In this document: piece by piece, positions 41,688 through 50,427 of the stretch
Layout of the letters: every line of letters begins with the position of its first letter
How positions within the stretch are numbered: the first letter of the stretch is position 1
From: Clostridium thailandense
GTDB lineage: Bacteria > Bacillota > Clostridia > Clostridiales > Clostridiaceae
Length of the DNA: 64,000 bases
Reading direction: 5' to 3'
Assembly: GCF_019207025.1 (NCBI RefSeq)
Contig: NZ_JAEEGC010000137.1
Span: 24,311-88,310 of the forward strand
Translations under genes and position numbers: made by a program
The notes under the pieces: generated by a model
Database searches by the model: none
What the model saw: the letters and a program-made list of their open reading frames with translations, nothing else
What the model was told of the DNA's origin: nothing

Positions 41688-42623
41688 ATGAAAATTTTGA
41701 TGATAGGTAGAGGAGTAATTTCAACACAATATGGATGGGCTTTAGAACAAGCAGGTAATGATGTAACATTTTATGTTCGTCCAGGAAGAATTAATCAGTA
41801 TGGCGATATAGTGAATTTAAAAATATTGGATGGTAGAGAGAGTAAAAAGGGTGATTTAGTAAATAAATCTTGGAAAATTAAAATGATAGAAGAATTGTCA
41901 TCTAACCATGATTTTGATTTGATTATCATTAGCGTAAATCATAATCAGTTAAGTAACATAATAAATTGGTTAGAACCGCTTGCTAATAGTTCAACTGTTT
42001 TAATATTTAATAATATTCTTGACGAACCTTTAAATTCAATTGGATCAATACCAAAAGAACAAGTTGTTTGGGGATTTCCTGGAGCTGGTGGATCTTTTAT
42101 AAATCAAAACACATTAGATGGTGGTTTTATGAAAAATATTTTTATGGGATTCATTGATAACATTACTAACAAAAACAGATATGATATAGTAACTCGGTTG
42201 TTTAAAAATGCAGGCTTTGGTATATCTGAAAAGAAAGATATGCGTAATTGGTTATGGTTCCACTTTATTACTAACGCAAGCCTAATGGCTGCAGCCTCAA
42301 AAGTGGGTTCGCTTAATGATCTATTCGATTCTACAAGTGCACTTAAAGATTTTACTTTAATATTAAGGGAACTCATTCCACTTATGGGTGCTAAAGGCTC
42401 TAAAGTTAGTTCAATAACAAATATTGCAGTAAATCTACCTGCAGGACTTGTGGCTTTTGTAATGAAATTGGCATTAGCTAAAGGTAAGCTACCTAGAGAA
42501 ATAATGAGAAGTGCTAGTGGCAGTGAAAATCTAAAAGCCGAAAGTAATGTAATATTTGTACGGGACACTCTTGATGAAGCCCGTAGACTAGAGATATCTC
42601 TTCCTAGGCTTGAATCTTTATAG
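41688..42623 (+). CDS. Ketopantoate reductase (PanE/ApbA) family protein
   Basis: The 311-residue protein starts MKILMIGRGVISTQYGWALE, a Rossmann motif G-x-G-x-x-S, and has the ApbA domain with VWGFPGAGGSF and a helical C-terminal domain (about residues 175-290). True ketopantoate reductase uses NADPH to make pantoate. This protein stands alone with a TetR regulator rather than panB/panC, so another 2-keto acid may be the substrate. GGAGGT precedes the ATG, and a terminator follows. Confidence 0.82.
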   Translation: MKILMIGRGVISTQYGWALEQAGNDVTFYVRPGRINQYGDIVNLKILDGRESKKGDLVNKSWKIKMIEELSSNHDFDLIIISVNHNQLSNIINWLEPLANSSTVLIFNNILDEPLNSIGSIPKEQVVWGFPGAGGSFINQNTLDGGFMKNIFMGFIDNITNKNRYDIVTRLFKNAGFGISEKKDMRNWLWFHFITNASLMAAASKVGSLNDLFDSTSALKDFTLILRELIPLMGAKGSKVSSITNIAVNLPAGLVAFVMKLALAKGKLPREIMRSASGSENLKAESNVIFVRDTLDEARRLEISLPRLESL

Positions 42624-42656
42624 TCACCTATTTATAAAGAATTCTTAAGTCATGCA

Positions 42657-42692
42657 GATGCCATTGAACTTAACAGTTAAATGGCATTTTTA
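42657..42692. terminator. Bidirectional terminator
   Basis: ATGCCATT at 42658-42665 pairs with AATGGCAT at 42680-42687 and TTTTAG follows. It separates two convergent genes. Confidence 0.75.
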
Positions 42693-42719
42693 GTATTTAT
42701 TTTTCTTTAGCAAATCACC

Positions 42720-43610
42720 CTAACCAATACCAAAGCTTTCTCTCACTAATTCAATGAACAACGACATAGGAGGACTAATCCATTTATTCTTGTGGTAAGC
42801 ACATATTGCTGTAATCTTACTATCAGAGCATTCGACTTTAAGTTCTTTTAACTTACCGCTTTCAAGTTCCTCTTCTACTGTAAAACGAGGCAAAAAAGAG
42901 ATTCCTAAGTTACTTGCAACACATTTTTTTATGGCTTCAATACTCCAAAGTTCAATCGTGTTATTTAATTTTATATTATTATCACGAAAATAACTTTCAA
43001 GTATTTTTCGATAGATAGATTCAACTTCATTAATAATAAGACTTATATTTACTTCTTGATTTGGTTTGCAAAGGTCCAAGTTATCCTGATTAAATGAAGG
43101 TGAACATACTAAAGCTAAATTAAAATCTGCGAGTCTAATAGTAGTCAAGTTATCATTTGGAGTGACCACATTGTACATTAAACCAATGTCTACTTCACCC
43201 ATTGATAAGATATTTTTTATAGCAAAACAATTGAGTGTAATTATAGAAAGTTTTACATTAGGAGCTTTTTCTTTAAATAATCCCAGTACCTTTTGTAATT
43301 TATAAGACATCAAGGATTCTGGAACTGCAATTTTCAATTCTCCTGTAATCTTATCACCATACTTGCCAATACTCTCTATTTTTTTTACAGTGTCAAGTAA
43401 TTCATTTGTATAAGGTATCAATTCTTTTCCTAAGGACGTTAATACCATATTGCGGCCGATTTTTTCAAATAGTTTGATTGATAGCTCCTGTTCCAACTGC
43501 TGAATTTGAGATGTAATAGTAGATTGAGTGTATCCAAGTTTCATTGCAGCATTTGAAAAACTACCCTCTTCTATAATACTTTTAAATGTTTTAAAGTGTC
43601 TAATGTCCAT
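42720..43610 (-). CDS. LysR-family regulator
   Basis: The 296-residue protein begins MDIRHFKTFKSIIEEGSFSN with the helix-turn-helix AAMKLGYTQSTITSQIQQLE and a LysR sensor domain up to the end (GEVDIGLMYN, SNLGISFLPRF). It belongs to the CysL/YwfK-like group in general plan. It is divergent from the QueG-like gene; the spacer has TGATATATTGATA with a later TATATCAAT, a probable binding site. The ATG has GGGAAA upstream. Confidence 0.92.
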   Translation of the reverse strand: MDIRHFKTFKSIIEEGSFSNAAMKLGYTQSTITSQIQQLEQELSIKLFEKIGRNMVLTSLGKELIPYTNELLDTVKKIESIGKYGDKITGELKIAVPESLMSYKLQKVLGLFKEKAPNVKLSIITLNCFAIKNILSMGEVDIGLMYNVVTPNDNLTTIRLADFNLALVCSPSFNQDNLDLCKPNQEVNISLIINEVESIYRKILESYFRDNNIKLNNTIELWSIEAIKKCVASNLGISFLPRFTVEEELESGKLKELKVECSDSKITAICAYHKNKWISPPMSLFIELVRESFGIG

Positions 43611-43736
43611 TTGTTTCCCTCCAAGCTCTATATATAAATGATATATTGATAGAAATGAATTGTCAATTCGAATATATCAATTTTACAAATATATGCTTGT
43701 TTGATAGTATAAGTTTATGGAAGGGGTGTATATGAA

Positions 43737-44765
43737 ATGGATTCATTAGCAAAGCAAATAAAAAATGCAGCACTCAATATGGGATATGAAAAGTGCGGTA
43801 TTATTAAAATATCTGATATGACTGGATATGAGGAAAAACTTAATGAAAGAATTCAGCGTATTCCAGAGATTAAGCCATATTACGAAGGATTTTATCGTTT
43901 TGTTCACCTGCAAGATACATATCCTTGGGCAAAATCAATAGTCATTTGTGTAAGACAATATGGAAAATATAATATTCCTGAGCACTTGGAGGGCTTGATT
44001 GCTAAATACTATTTAGTAGATAGTAGAAGAGATGAGAATTCTGAAGATTTTCAAGACAGTTTGAAATTTGAAGCATATATGCAAGAACTGGGGCTTAAAA
44101 CCGCTACTGAAAGAAAATTTGGAATTACTGCGTTGCGCTGGGCCGCATTAAAAGCTGGTCTTGGAATAGTACGTAAAAATAATTTCTTTTATACAGAATC
44201 TGGTTCATGGGCATATTTAGAGGCATGGCTTATAGATAAAGAGTTAGAAGCTATTGAGATACCAAAAATAAAAGAATGTCCTGAAAAATGTAATTTGTGT
44301 ATTAAATCCTGTCCGACATCTTCTTTATCTGAACCTTATACTATGAACCGCTCCTCATGTGTCTCTTGTCTTACCACCTGGGAAGGTTGGGATTTACCAC
44401 ATGAAAAATTTAATAAAGAGATGGGGAGCTGGGTTTTTGGGTGCGATGTTTGTCAAGATGTTTGCCCTATGAATAAAGGAACTTGGAATGCTGAAGAAGA
44501 ATTTCCTAGGTTATCTGAATTAAGCAAACAAATATCCTTAGAAAAAATCCTTCAAATGGATTATACATTTTTAGAGAATGTAATGCAGCCTAAGTTTTGG
44601 TATATAGAAAAACATAATGTTTGGAAATGGAAGACTAATGCCATTAATGCAATGGTGAATGACTATAAAGAGCAGTATAGGGAATATATTTTTCATGCTT
44701 GCAATGACAGTAATGTTAAAGTAAGAGAAATGGCGGAATGGGCAATTAAAAAACTGAACCTATAA
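43737..44765 (+). CDS. Epoxyqueuosine reductase-like 2[4Fe-4S] protein
   Basis: The 342-residue protein has a QueG-like cobalamin-binding N-terminal part and two cluster motifs: CPEKCNLCIKSCP (about residue 183) and CVSCLTTWEG...CDVCQDVCP (about 205-245). A HEAT-like C-terminal end (VREMAEWAIKK) follows. QueG reduces epoxyqueuosine in tRNA with B12 and iron-sulfur clusters. The N-terminal domain here is more divergent than in QueG, so a related reductive dehalogenase-like role is possible. Start ATG is supported by GGGGTG. It is regulated by the divergent LysR. Confidence 0.82.
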   Translation: MDSLAKQIKNAALNMGYEKCGIIKISDMTGYEEKLNERIQRIPEIKPYYEGFYRFVHLQDTYPWAKSIVICVRQYGKYNIPEHLEGLIAKYYLVDSRRDENSEDFQDSLKFEAYMQELGLKTATERKFGITALRWAALKAGLGIVRKNNFFYTESGSWAYLEAWLIDKELEAIEIPKIKECPEKCNLCIKSCPTSSLSEPYTMNRSSCVSCLTTWEGWDLPHEKFNKEMGSWVFGCDVCQDVCPMNKGTWNAEEEFPRLSELSKQISLEKILQMDYTFLENVMQPKFWYIEKHNVWKWKTNAINAMVNDYKEQYREYIFHACNDSNVKVREMAEWAIKKLNL

Positions 44766-44995
44766 ATTATTCATTTACTGTCCTATGTCAATTGTCCTCT
44801 GTCCTCTAAAAAAATATTTAATTTGTGTTAACTGTTACCAATAAATATTTTTTATAAGTTAACTGTCGGCCATGGTTCTCTATAATGGAATGAGTCAACG
44901 AATGCTTTACATTTGTTGGAATAAAATGTATAATTTTTACAAGAGAACACATATCGGTAATTGATTTCCTAATAAATAGAGGGTGGGGGCTAAAG
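44766..44995. other. Spacer with a short TGTCCTC tandem repeat
   Basis: Just after the QueG-like gene, TGTCCTATGTCAATTGTCC and TCTGTCCTCT form three to four imperfect copies of a TGTCCTC unit (44778-44809). AAAAAAA follows. No gene is seen. A promoter-like TATAAT at 44879-44884 points toward the LUD fragment. Confidence 0.35.
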
Positions 44996-45196
44996 ATGAA
45001 TATAGAGAAGCTTAATAAGCTGAGGGAGAAATTTAAATTAAGAAACATAAAAGCAAGGTACATTGATACTTTGGAAGATACGAAGTTATGTACATTAAAT
45101 ATTATACCTAGTTCATGTACCATTGGAATTGGACATTCAGTTATACTTCAAAGGATAGATACTACAAATTCTCTGTTAGAAAGAGAAAATAAATGA
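44996..45196 (+). pseudogene. Truncated LUD-domain (LutC/DUF1121-like) protein
   Basis: The 66-residue frame reads MNIEKLNKLREKFKLRNIKA, then RYIDTLEDTKLCTLNIIPSS and TIGIGHSVILQRIDTTNSLL. This is the start of a LUD-domain protein as found in lactate utilisation proteins, where IPxxxxVGIGxSxTLxxL binds ligand. Family members are 200 or more residues, so this one stops after the first quarter. The strong AGGGTGGGGG site upstream remains. It is a pseudogene by deletion. Confidence 0.6.
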
Positions 45197-45223
45197 ATCA
45201 ACAATATAGTATAAGACGACAAA

Positions 45224-45265
45224 AGGAGCCGTCGCACTATAGATGTCTACAGTGTGGCGGTTCCT
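45224..45265. terminator. Bidirectional terminator
   Basis: AGGAGCCGTCGCACT pairs with AGTGTGGCGGTTCCT, with a few G-U or mismatched pairs, around a 12-base loop. It lies at the end of the minus-strand AlkC-like operon. Confidence 0.75.
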
Positions 45266-45266
45266 A

Positions 45267-45554
45267 TCAAATTTCATAACATACGGATACTTGATCGTCT
45301 AGAACATTCCCTATAAATTTTGCAACTTCCAGGTGTACAGGATGAGAAAGATATGCATTCATATCTTCCATTGATGCAAATCTCGTAATCAGAATTATAT
45401 CACAAGCTGTTTGACTGGGACGAATATTTAATTCAGCTTGTATATCTAAAAGAACTTCTATTTTTCCTTTCATGCCCAAAAGAACTTCCTGTGTCTTTTT
45501 AATATTTTCAGTATCCCTGTTTTTTAATTTTAAAAGTAGATTGTTTACAATCAT
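45267..45554 (-). CDS. Dabb-family (stress-responsive A/B barrel) protein
   Basis: The 95-residue protein begins MIVNNLLLKLKNRDTENIKK and has the Dabb pattern DIILITRFASMEDMNAYLSH followed by PVHLEVAKFI. Dabb proteins are small dimeric alpha/beta barrels; some have enzyme or ligand-binding roles. It overlaps the upstream gene by four bases (ATGA) and is the last gene of the AlkC-like operon. It has no metal or catalytic motif visible. Confidence 0.85.
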   Translation of the reverse strand: MIVNNLLLKLKNRDTENIKKTQEVLLGMKGKIEVLLDIQAELNIRPSQTACDIILITRFASMEDMNAYLSHPVHLEVAKFIGNVLDDQVSVCYEI

Positions 45555-46663
45555 TTTTTACCTCCTGTAATGTTTAGTATAGTTTGAGCAGCCTCTTTTC
45601 CATTTATAAGTAATGTAATTTGATGAATGCCTGGATAATGTTTACGCGTAGTAAGGTCCGCAAAGCTGTGAGTACGTCTTCCAGATAAGTGTGAACTGCC
45701 GGGTACAGTTTTGTCTGATAAGAGAAACAGCTTTCGGGAGGAGCGGCCATTGGATTTTATAAAGTCAATACCATATTCTAAACGAATATGTGCAGGAGTA
45801 TTCCATACTATATCCAGTGAATAATTAACTTCACAGTTGTCTCCAATCTGAATTCCGTGCGGATCAACAGTCAGGATTACATTCCTAAACAAAGGGTTTT
45901 CGCTAAAAAAATCTGTATAACCAAAGAGAGCCAGTGCTGTAGGATTTGCTTTTCGTATGAGAGTGCGGCAGCCTTGCCGAAGAATCCAGTCTGTTTCAGA
46001 ATTATAACCTATCCATTTCTGTGCTAATTCTAGAACTGTTTCAGGATTATCCTTCGTAATGTCATTCAGATTGTTGGCTACACTTTTACGTACATAAAGC
46101 GAGGAGTCTGCCCTCAGATTTTCCAAAACTTTTAAAATTAGTGATGGATCATGTTTAAACATAGGCAGTGATATTCCCCATGGAAGGCGCGGACGGCATC
46201 CTTCACTGGAAAAGCGACGAACATGCTCATTTTCATTCAATGACCATTTAAGCATATATTCCATTACATGCTCAGGATTATTAAGCAGAAATGGACGAAT
46301 GGCAAACTCCGAGGATGACTGCTGTGTAAAACATTCCAAGGCATTCATTGAAAGTTCAAAGTATTTTTTCTGCTGTCCGTAAGTGGCTACAAAGTCAGGA
46401 AAGAACAGGTATGGGAATCCAACACAACTCTCATTTATTGAAAATAGAATCTTCAAAGCATCTTCAAAAGGCCTAGGAAGATATTCACCCAATTTTTCTG
46501 CAATCCTATGAATTCTAGCTTTTAGCTGTAATTCATCCCACGGAGGTGATAAAATACAAGATGTAAACTGCTCAGAGTCAAAGTCCTTATATACTTTGTG
46601 AACTTTATTTCCAAAGTCTTTTAAAAATTCAATTGAATAAATATCCTTTAATGCATCGCCCAT
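45551..46663 (-). CDS. AlkC-like DNA alkylation repair protein with HEAT repeats
   Basis: The 370-residue protein has a HEAT-repeat domain (residues about 20-240) with the family phrase RRFSSEGCRPRLPWGISLP and VRKSVANNLNDITKDNPE. An immunoglobulin-like C-terminal domain (about 255-370) also occurs in AlkC. AlkC/AlkD remove alkylated bases (3-methyladenine and similar) without flipping them. It is a cytoplasmic protein, and its promoter carries the palindrome of the WYL regulator. Expression on DNA damage or alkylation is a reasonable guess. GGAG precedes the ATG. Confidence 0.82.
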   Translation of the reverse strand: MGDALKDIYSIEFLKDFGNKVHKVYKDFDSEQFTSCILSPPWDELQLKARIHRIAEKLGEYLPRPFEDALKILFSINESCVGFPYLFFPDFVATYGQQKKYFELSMNALECFTQQSSSEFAIRPFLLNNPEHVMEYMLKWSLNENEHVRRFSSEGCRPRLPWGISLPMFKHDPSLILKVLENLRADSSLYVRKSVANNLNDITKDNPETVLELAQKWIGYNSETDWILRQGCRTLIRKANPTALALFGYTDFFSENPLFRNVILTVDPHGIQIGDNCEVNYSLDIVWNTPAHIRLEYGIDFIKSNGRSSRKLFLLSDKTVPGSSHLSGRRTHSFADLTTRKHYPGIHQITLLINGKEAAQTILNITGGKK

Positions 46664-46731
46664 AAGTTTTCTTCATTCTCCTTTGAACTGTTTTTAAAAT
46701 ATTCTACTTACTTAGTATAACCAATATAACT

Positions 46732-46747
46732 TGACGACAGTATGTCA
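46732..46747. promoter_or_regulatory. WYL/YafY-type operator (copy 2)
   Basis: TGACGACAGTATGTCA, in the promoter of the AlkC-like operon, overlapping the last codons of the regulator gene. The flanking leader is nearly identical to that around copy 1 at 1290-1305. Confidence 0.65.
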
Positions 46748-47659
46748 GGTTTTAGAATGATATTTATTTACCATATGATCCAAACGCATTGAGATTTCGT
46801 TGCGCACACTTTCAGGCTCTATTACCTCCAGCATTGCACCAAAAGAAAAAAGATAATTGTAAATCCACTCACCATCAGGCATGGAAACAATCACAGTATA
46901 GGAGCCGTCTTTGTTTCTTATTATATTTTCTTCTTCAAAATCGTCATATACACGGTAAGCCCCTTCAGATGATATTTTGAGAGTCAGCTTAACCTGTTTG
47001 GCACATGCTTCATCTGTAGATTTATTCATAAATTCTTGTAAGCTTTGATGCATACAAGATTCCTCTGTAATATAAATATCGGACATACGATTTATCTTAA
47101 ATGTTCTCAATGCCATTTTTTGCAGGCAATATCCTTGTAGATACCAGGCTTTATCTCTAAAAATCAGTTTAAAAGGTTCAACTTTACGTTGGCTTTTTTC
47201 TCCACTTACGTTGAAATAGGAAAAAGTAATTATCAGATGTTCAAGTATGGCATCTTTAAGAAGGCTGAATATTTCTTTTTGCTTTTTATCCTTTCCCCAA
47301 TTAGAAAAATCAACTTCAATCCAGGCTATATTACTTTTTTTAAAAAGACTATTTAATTTTGATAGCACATCATCAAGTTCAGGATATTGAACTGCTGACA
47401 AGCTTTGAAGAGCAAACAAAATTTTATCCTGTTCTTTTTCCGAAAGCAGTGACTTATTAAGTACAAAGTTATCAAGCAGAGAGATTCCTCCACCTTTACC
47501 TTGACTTGCATATATAGGAATACCTGATTGGCTCAATGTATCAATATCCCTATATATAGTTCTTACAGATACTTCAAAATGTTCAGCTAGTTCGCTTGCC
47601 GTTATAGACTTCTTCTCAAGCAGAATATATATGATTTTAAATAATCTACTTATTTGCAT
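46745..47659 (-). CDS. WYL-domain (YafY-family) transcriptional regulator
   Basis: The 304-residue protein has an N-terminal helix-turn-helix (ITASELAEHFEVSVRTIYRD), then a WYL sensor domain from about residue 140 (VEPFKLIFRDKAWYLQGYC) and a C-terminal WCX-like extension. WYL regulators often respond to nucleotides, DNA damage or phage. I use the ATG at 47659 with GGGGTGAT before it; the longer frame begins within the operator. A TGAC-N8-GTCA palindrome precedes its own gene, the AlkC-like operon and the distant SDR gene. Confidence 0.9.
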   Translation of the reverse strand: MQISRLFKIIYILLEKKSITASELAEHFEVSVRTIYRDIDTLSQSGIPIYASQGKGGGISLLDNFVLNKSLLSEKEQDKILFALQSLSAVQYPELDDVLSKLNSLFKKSNIAWIEVDFSNWGKDKKQKEIFSLLKDAILEHLIITFSYFNVSGEKSQRKVEPFKLIFRDKAWYLQGYCLQKMALRTFKINRMSDIYITEESCMHQSLQEFMNKSTDEACAKQVKLTLKISSEGAYRVYDDFEEENIIRNKDGSYTVIVSMPDGEWIYNYLFSFGAMLEVIEPESVRNEISMRLDHMVNKYHSKT

Positions 47660-47695
47660 AACATCACCCCATTTAAAAGTATAAATCGCATAACT

Positions 47696-47711
47696 TGACA
47701 ACACTGTGTCA
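47696..47711. promoter_or_regulatory. WYL/YafY-type operator (copy 3)
   Basis: TGACAACACTGTGTCA lies about 40 bases before the regulator start. It has the same ends and the same distance to AGTTAT and TATACT on the minus strand as copies 1 and 2. Confidence 0.65.
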
Positions 47712-47746
47712 TATTATGCGATTTTTTAATGAAAGTATGCGTTATT

Positions 47747-49948
47747 CTAAAATATTTCCTCCAGCAACGGTGTCAGCTTTCCCGCATAATATATATTCAA
47801 TTTATGAAGCGCTCTTGTGCAGGCAGTATAGAACAACAGCCTCTCTTCTTCAGAGCTGTAATTTTCATTACCTGCATTATAAATAATAACTATATCAAAT
47901 TCCAAACCTTTTGCAAGATAGGCTGGGATAACTAAAGAGCCGTTTATATACTCATCATCATCTTTAGTTAGAGCTTTGACTTCTGTTTTATTCTTTAAAA
48001 AACTGTACACCCTATCTGCTTCCTTTATGGTTCTTGTTATTATTCCAATAGATTTATAACCTTTTGCCTTGTACATTTCTATATCTTTTATAATTCTTTC
48101 ATTAATAGAATTTTCATCGAAAAGTCCGAGAACTGTCGGCTTATCTCCACTTCTTTCTACATATTCGTCATTAACCTTATGGTTTAAAAGTTTTCTTGAA
48201 AACTCAGTAATCTCCATTGTGGATCTGTAGCTCTTTGTAAGATTAATTATACAGGTATTATCTTGAGGGAATATATGAGCTATGTTGCTGTAATCACCAA
48301 CATTCATAAATGGATTTATAGATTGATTTAAATCTCCCAGCATTGTTATATTAGCGTGCCTAAAGAGCTGATAGAAAATTTCATACTGCAGTGGTGTATA
48401 GTCCTGAGCCTCATCGATTACTACATATTTAATATCTGTGGTTTTAGGAAGGTCTCCAAAGACTCCCTTTAAATAAAGCATCGGCACCTGGTCTTCATAG
48501 TTAAGCAATTTAGAGTCAAGATTTTTCAGAGTATAGTTTTTTATTTTAGGCGCTAGGTTTTCAAAGAGCTTCTTATAAATATCAAGCAAATCAAAATCTG
48601 TAACTCTGCTGATTTCCTTATATATATGTTTAGTTTCTTCACAAGCGCTAGCAGCTGCTTTTTCGTTAACTTCCTTCTCATCTATAAAAGAACCTGTATT
48701 CCATAATTCCTCATAAATTTCATTTATACGTTCTTTTTTATAAGGATCCAGTAAAAATAAAATTCTTTCTCTTATCTTATCAAGTCTTCTTTTAAGAGGA
48801 AGATTTATATAATCCTTGTAATACAGTTCTTCAAGATCCTTGGAGGACACTATTAATTTATCCCCGAAAACTATATCCTTAAAGCTTCTGCCTGCTTTTT
48901 CAATACTCTCAGCGTGCCTCTTTAATACTTCTATAAATTCAAGTGAGGATTTGTATTTTATGTTTCTGATTCTTATTTCGTAGTTCCAAAACTGTTTTGA
49001 GGTAAGGATAAATTCCATCATGTTAGAGTAATCTTCCTTAATAAATCTATCTCCTAAGGCTTTATGCATATATTCTTTAAAGGTAGTCTGGAGCATATTG
49101 TCCTCTCCGAGCTGAGGCAGTACGGTTGATATATAATCATTAAAAATCTGATTAGGTGAAAATATTACTATATTTTGAGGCGTTATTTTTTCGCGATGCT
49201 TATATAAAAGATATGCTATTCTGTGAAGGGCAATGGAGGTTTTTCCGCTGCCTGCAGGACCCTGAACAATAAGGTTCTTGGATTCTTCATTACGGATAAC
49301 CTTATTCTGCTCTCTTTGAATAGTAGTTACTATAGTTTTCATCTTGCTGTCGGTGGTTTTACCTAGGATTTCCTGAAGTATTTCGTCGTCTATCTTAAGA
49401 TTGCTATCAAACATGTACTCCATTTTGCCCTTGCTGATTTTGTACTGTCTCTTTAAGGTCAGATCTCCTTCAATAGTTCCTTCAACGCATTTAAAGGCTG
49501 CTTTTCCTATTTCATAGTCATAAAACATGCTTGAGGATGGAGCTCTCCAGTCATATATTAGAAAATCATAATCTTCATTTATAAGATTTGATGTGCCAAT
49601 ATAATATTTTTCCGCCTTTTCCTCTCCCTTTTCAAAAAAATCAATTCTTCCAAAGTAGGGTGACTGAAGCATTCTCGCGTATTTTTCCTGAAGCCTTCTT
49701 GTAATTTCATGGTTCCTCTTTTGATATTTCATTCTGTCGATGAAGCCCATAAAGCTTACAACCTGCTCAAGTCCATTGATCACGGATACAGAACCAAGTT
49801 CCTCCCACATTTCTTTTTGAGTTTCAAGAGCATCCTTTTTAAATCTGTCCTTATAATCAAGCTTTTCCTCCAGTTGCCTTTGAGCTTCCTTAAGAACAAG
49901 CTCAAGCCATTCATTTTCTATCTTCCATTCAAAGTCGTTAATGTTCAT
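47747..49948 (-). CDS. helD: HelD-like superfamily 1 helicase / RNA polymerase recycling factor
   Basis: The 733-residue protein has a coiled-coil N-terminus (residues 1-150), Walker A in VQGPAGSGKTSIALHRIAYL near residue 215, and DEAQDYTPLQYEIFYQLF near 533. It also has LTKSYRSTMEI and a C-terminal helicase motif (TACTRALHKLNIYYAG). HelD pulls stalled RNA polymerase off DNA by inserting its arms into the enzyme channels. I place the start at 49948, the second close ATG, because AGGAGG is nine bases upstream. It has no neighbour on the same strand. Confidence 0.92.
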   Translation of the reverse strand: MNINDFEWKIENEWLELVLKEAQRQLEEKLDYKDRFKKDALETQKEMWEELGSVSVINGLEQVVSFMGFIDRMKYQKRNHEITRRLQEKYARMLQSPYFGRIDFFEKGEEKAEKYYIGTSNLINEDYDFLIYDWRAPSSSMFYDYEIGKAAFKCVEGTIEGDLTLKRQYKISKGKMEYMFDSNLKIDDEILQEILGKTTDSKMKTIVTTIQREQNKVIRNEESKNLIVQGPAGSGKTSIALHRIAYLLYKHREKITPQNIVIFSPNQIFNDYISTVLPQLGEDNMLQTTFKEYMHKALGDRFIKEDYSNMMEFILTSKQFWNYEIRIRNIKYKSSLEFIEVLKRHAESIEKAGRSFKDIVFGDKLIVSSKDLEELYYKDYINLPLKRRLDKIRERILFLLDPYKKERINEIYEELWNTGSFIDEKEVNEKAAASACEETKHIYKEISRVTDFDLLDIYKKLFENLAPKIKNYTLKNLDSKLLNYEDQVPMLYLKGVFGDLPKTTDIKYVVIDEAQDYTPLQYEIFYQLFRHANITMLGDLNQSINPFMNVGDYSNIAHIFPQDNTCIINLTKSYRSTMEITEFSRKLLNHKVNDEYVERSGDKPTVLGLFDENSINERIIKDIEMYKAKGYKSIGIITRTIKEADRVYSFLKNKTEVKALTKDDDEYINGSLVIPAYLAKGLEFDIVIIYNAGNENYSSEEERLLFYTACTRALHKLNIYYAGKLTPLLEEIF

Positions 49949-50427
49949 ATACATATGCCTCCTCATTATGGATAAATGGGTCATAAAATTCTTTTTAAGT
50001 ATACCGGCAAAATAGACTAAAGAACAGTCTGTAAATTATTTTTTGGTTATGGTATAATTAAAGTGGGGGATGAGATAATCCCCTTTTTTATTTTAATATT
50101 AAACTTTATAGAAATAGGTAAAAAATTAGTCTTTTTATAAGAATTAACTTATAATATTGTAGAAAGTAAGTTTAGAGCTAAGTATTTGATGTATTATAAA
50201 ATTTTGAGCTTCTGTCTTTTAGATTATTTGAAATAATAGCAGGTAAACGTATACTTTTGCAGAAATATAAAATTATATAGAGAAGAGATATAATGCCAAC
50301 ATTCTTTATAATAGTAATGATACAATTTAGAGGCTAGATCAATAATCAATTATAGTAAGACAAATTTATTTAGTATTGCAGAAAGTAAAAATAATCTTAA
50401 ATTGATTGAAAGTGAGCTGGTTGTTGA
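49949..50427. other. Spacer between HelD and the c-di-GMP protein
   Basis: TATAAT at 50053-50058 is closely followed by a hairpin GGGGGAT/ATCCCC with seven T (about 50064-50090), so any transcript starting there would end at once. The pair may be a remnant or a short RNA. AT-rich sequence follows; ATTGTAGAAAGTAAG and ATTGCAGAAAGTAAA recur at about 50156 and 50374. No gene is seen. Confidence 0.35.

Noticed and set aside
42104..42568. 154-codon minus-strand frame inside the ketopantoate reductase-like gene
   Set aside because: It lies fully opposite a well-supported Rossmann enzyme and shows no motif.
44778..44809. TGTCCTC repeats as a minisatellite or CRISPR
   Set aside because: Only three to four imperfect short copies with no spacers of constant length; probably slippage after the gene end.
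46789..46980. 63-codon plus-strand frame opposite the WYL regulator
   Set aside because: It is antisense to the end of the regulator and has no start signal or motif.
47695..47935. Two short plus-strand frames over the HelD end and regulator promoter
   Set aside because: They cross the HelD coding end in antisense and overlap the operator; no ribosome site is present.
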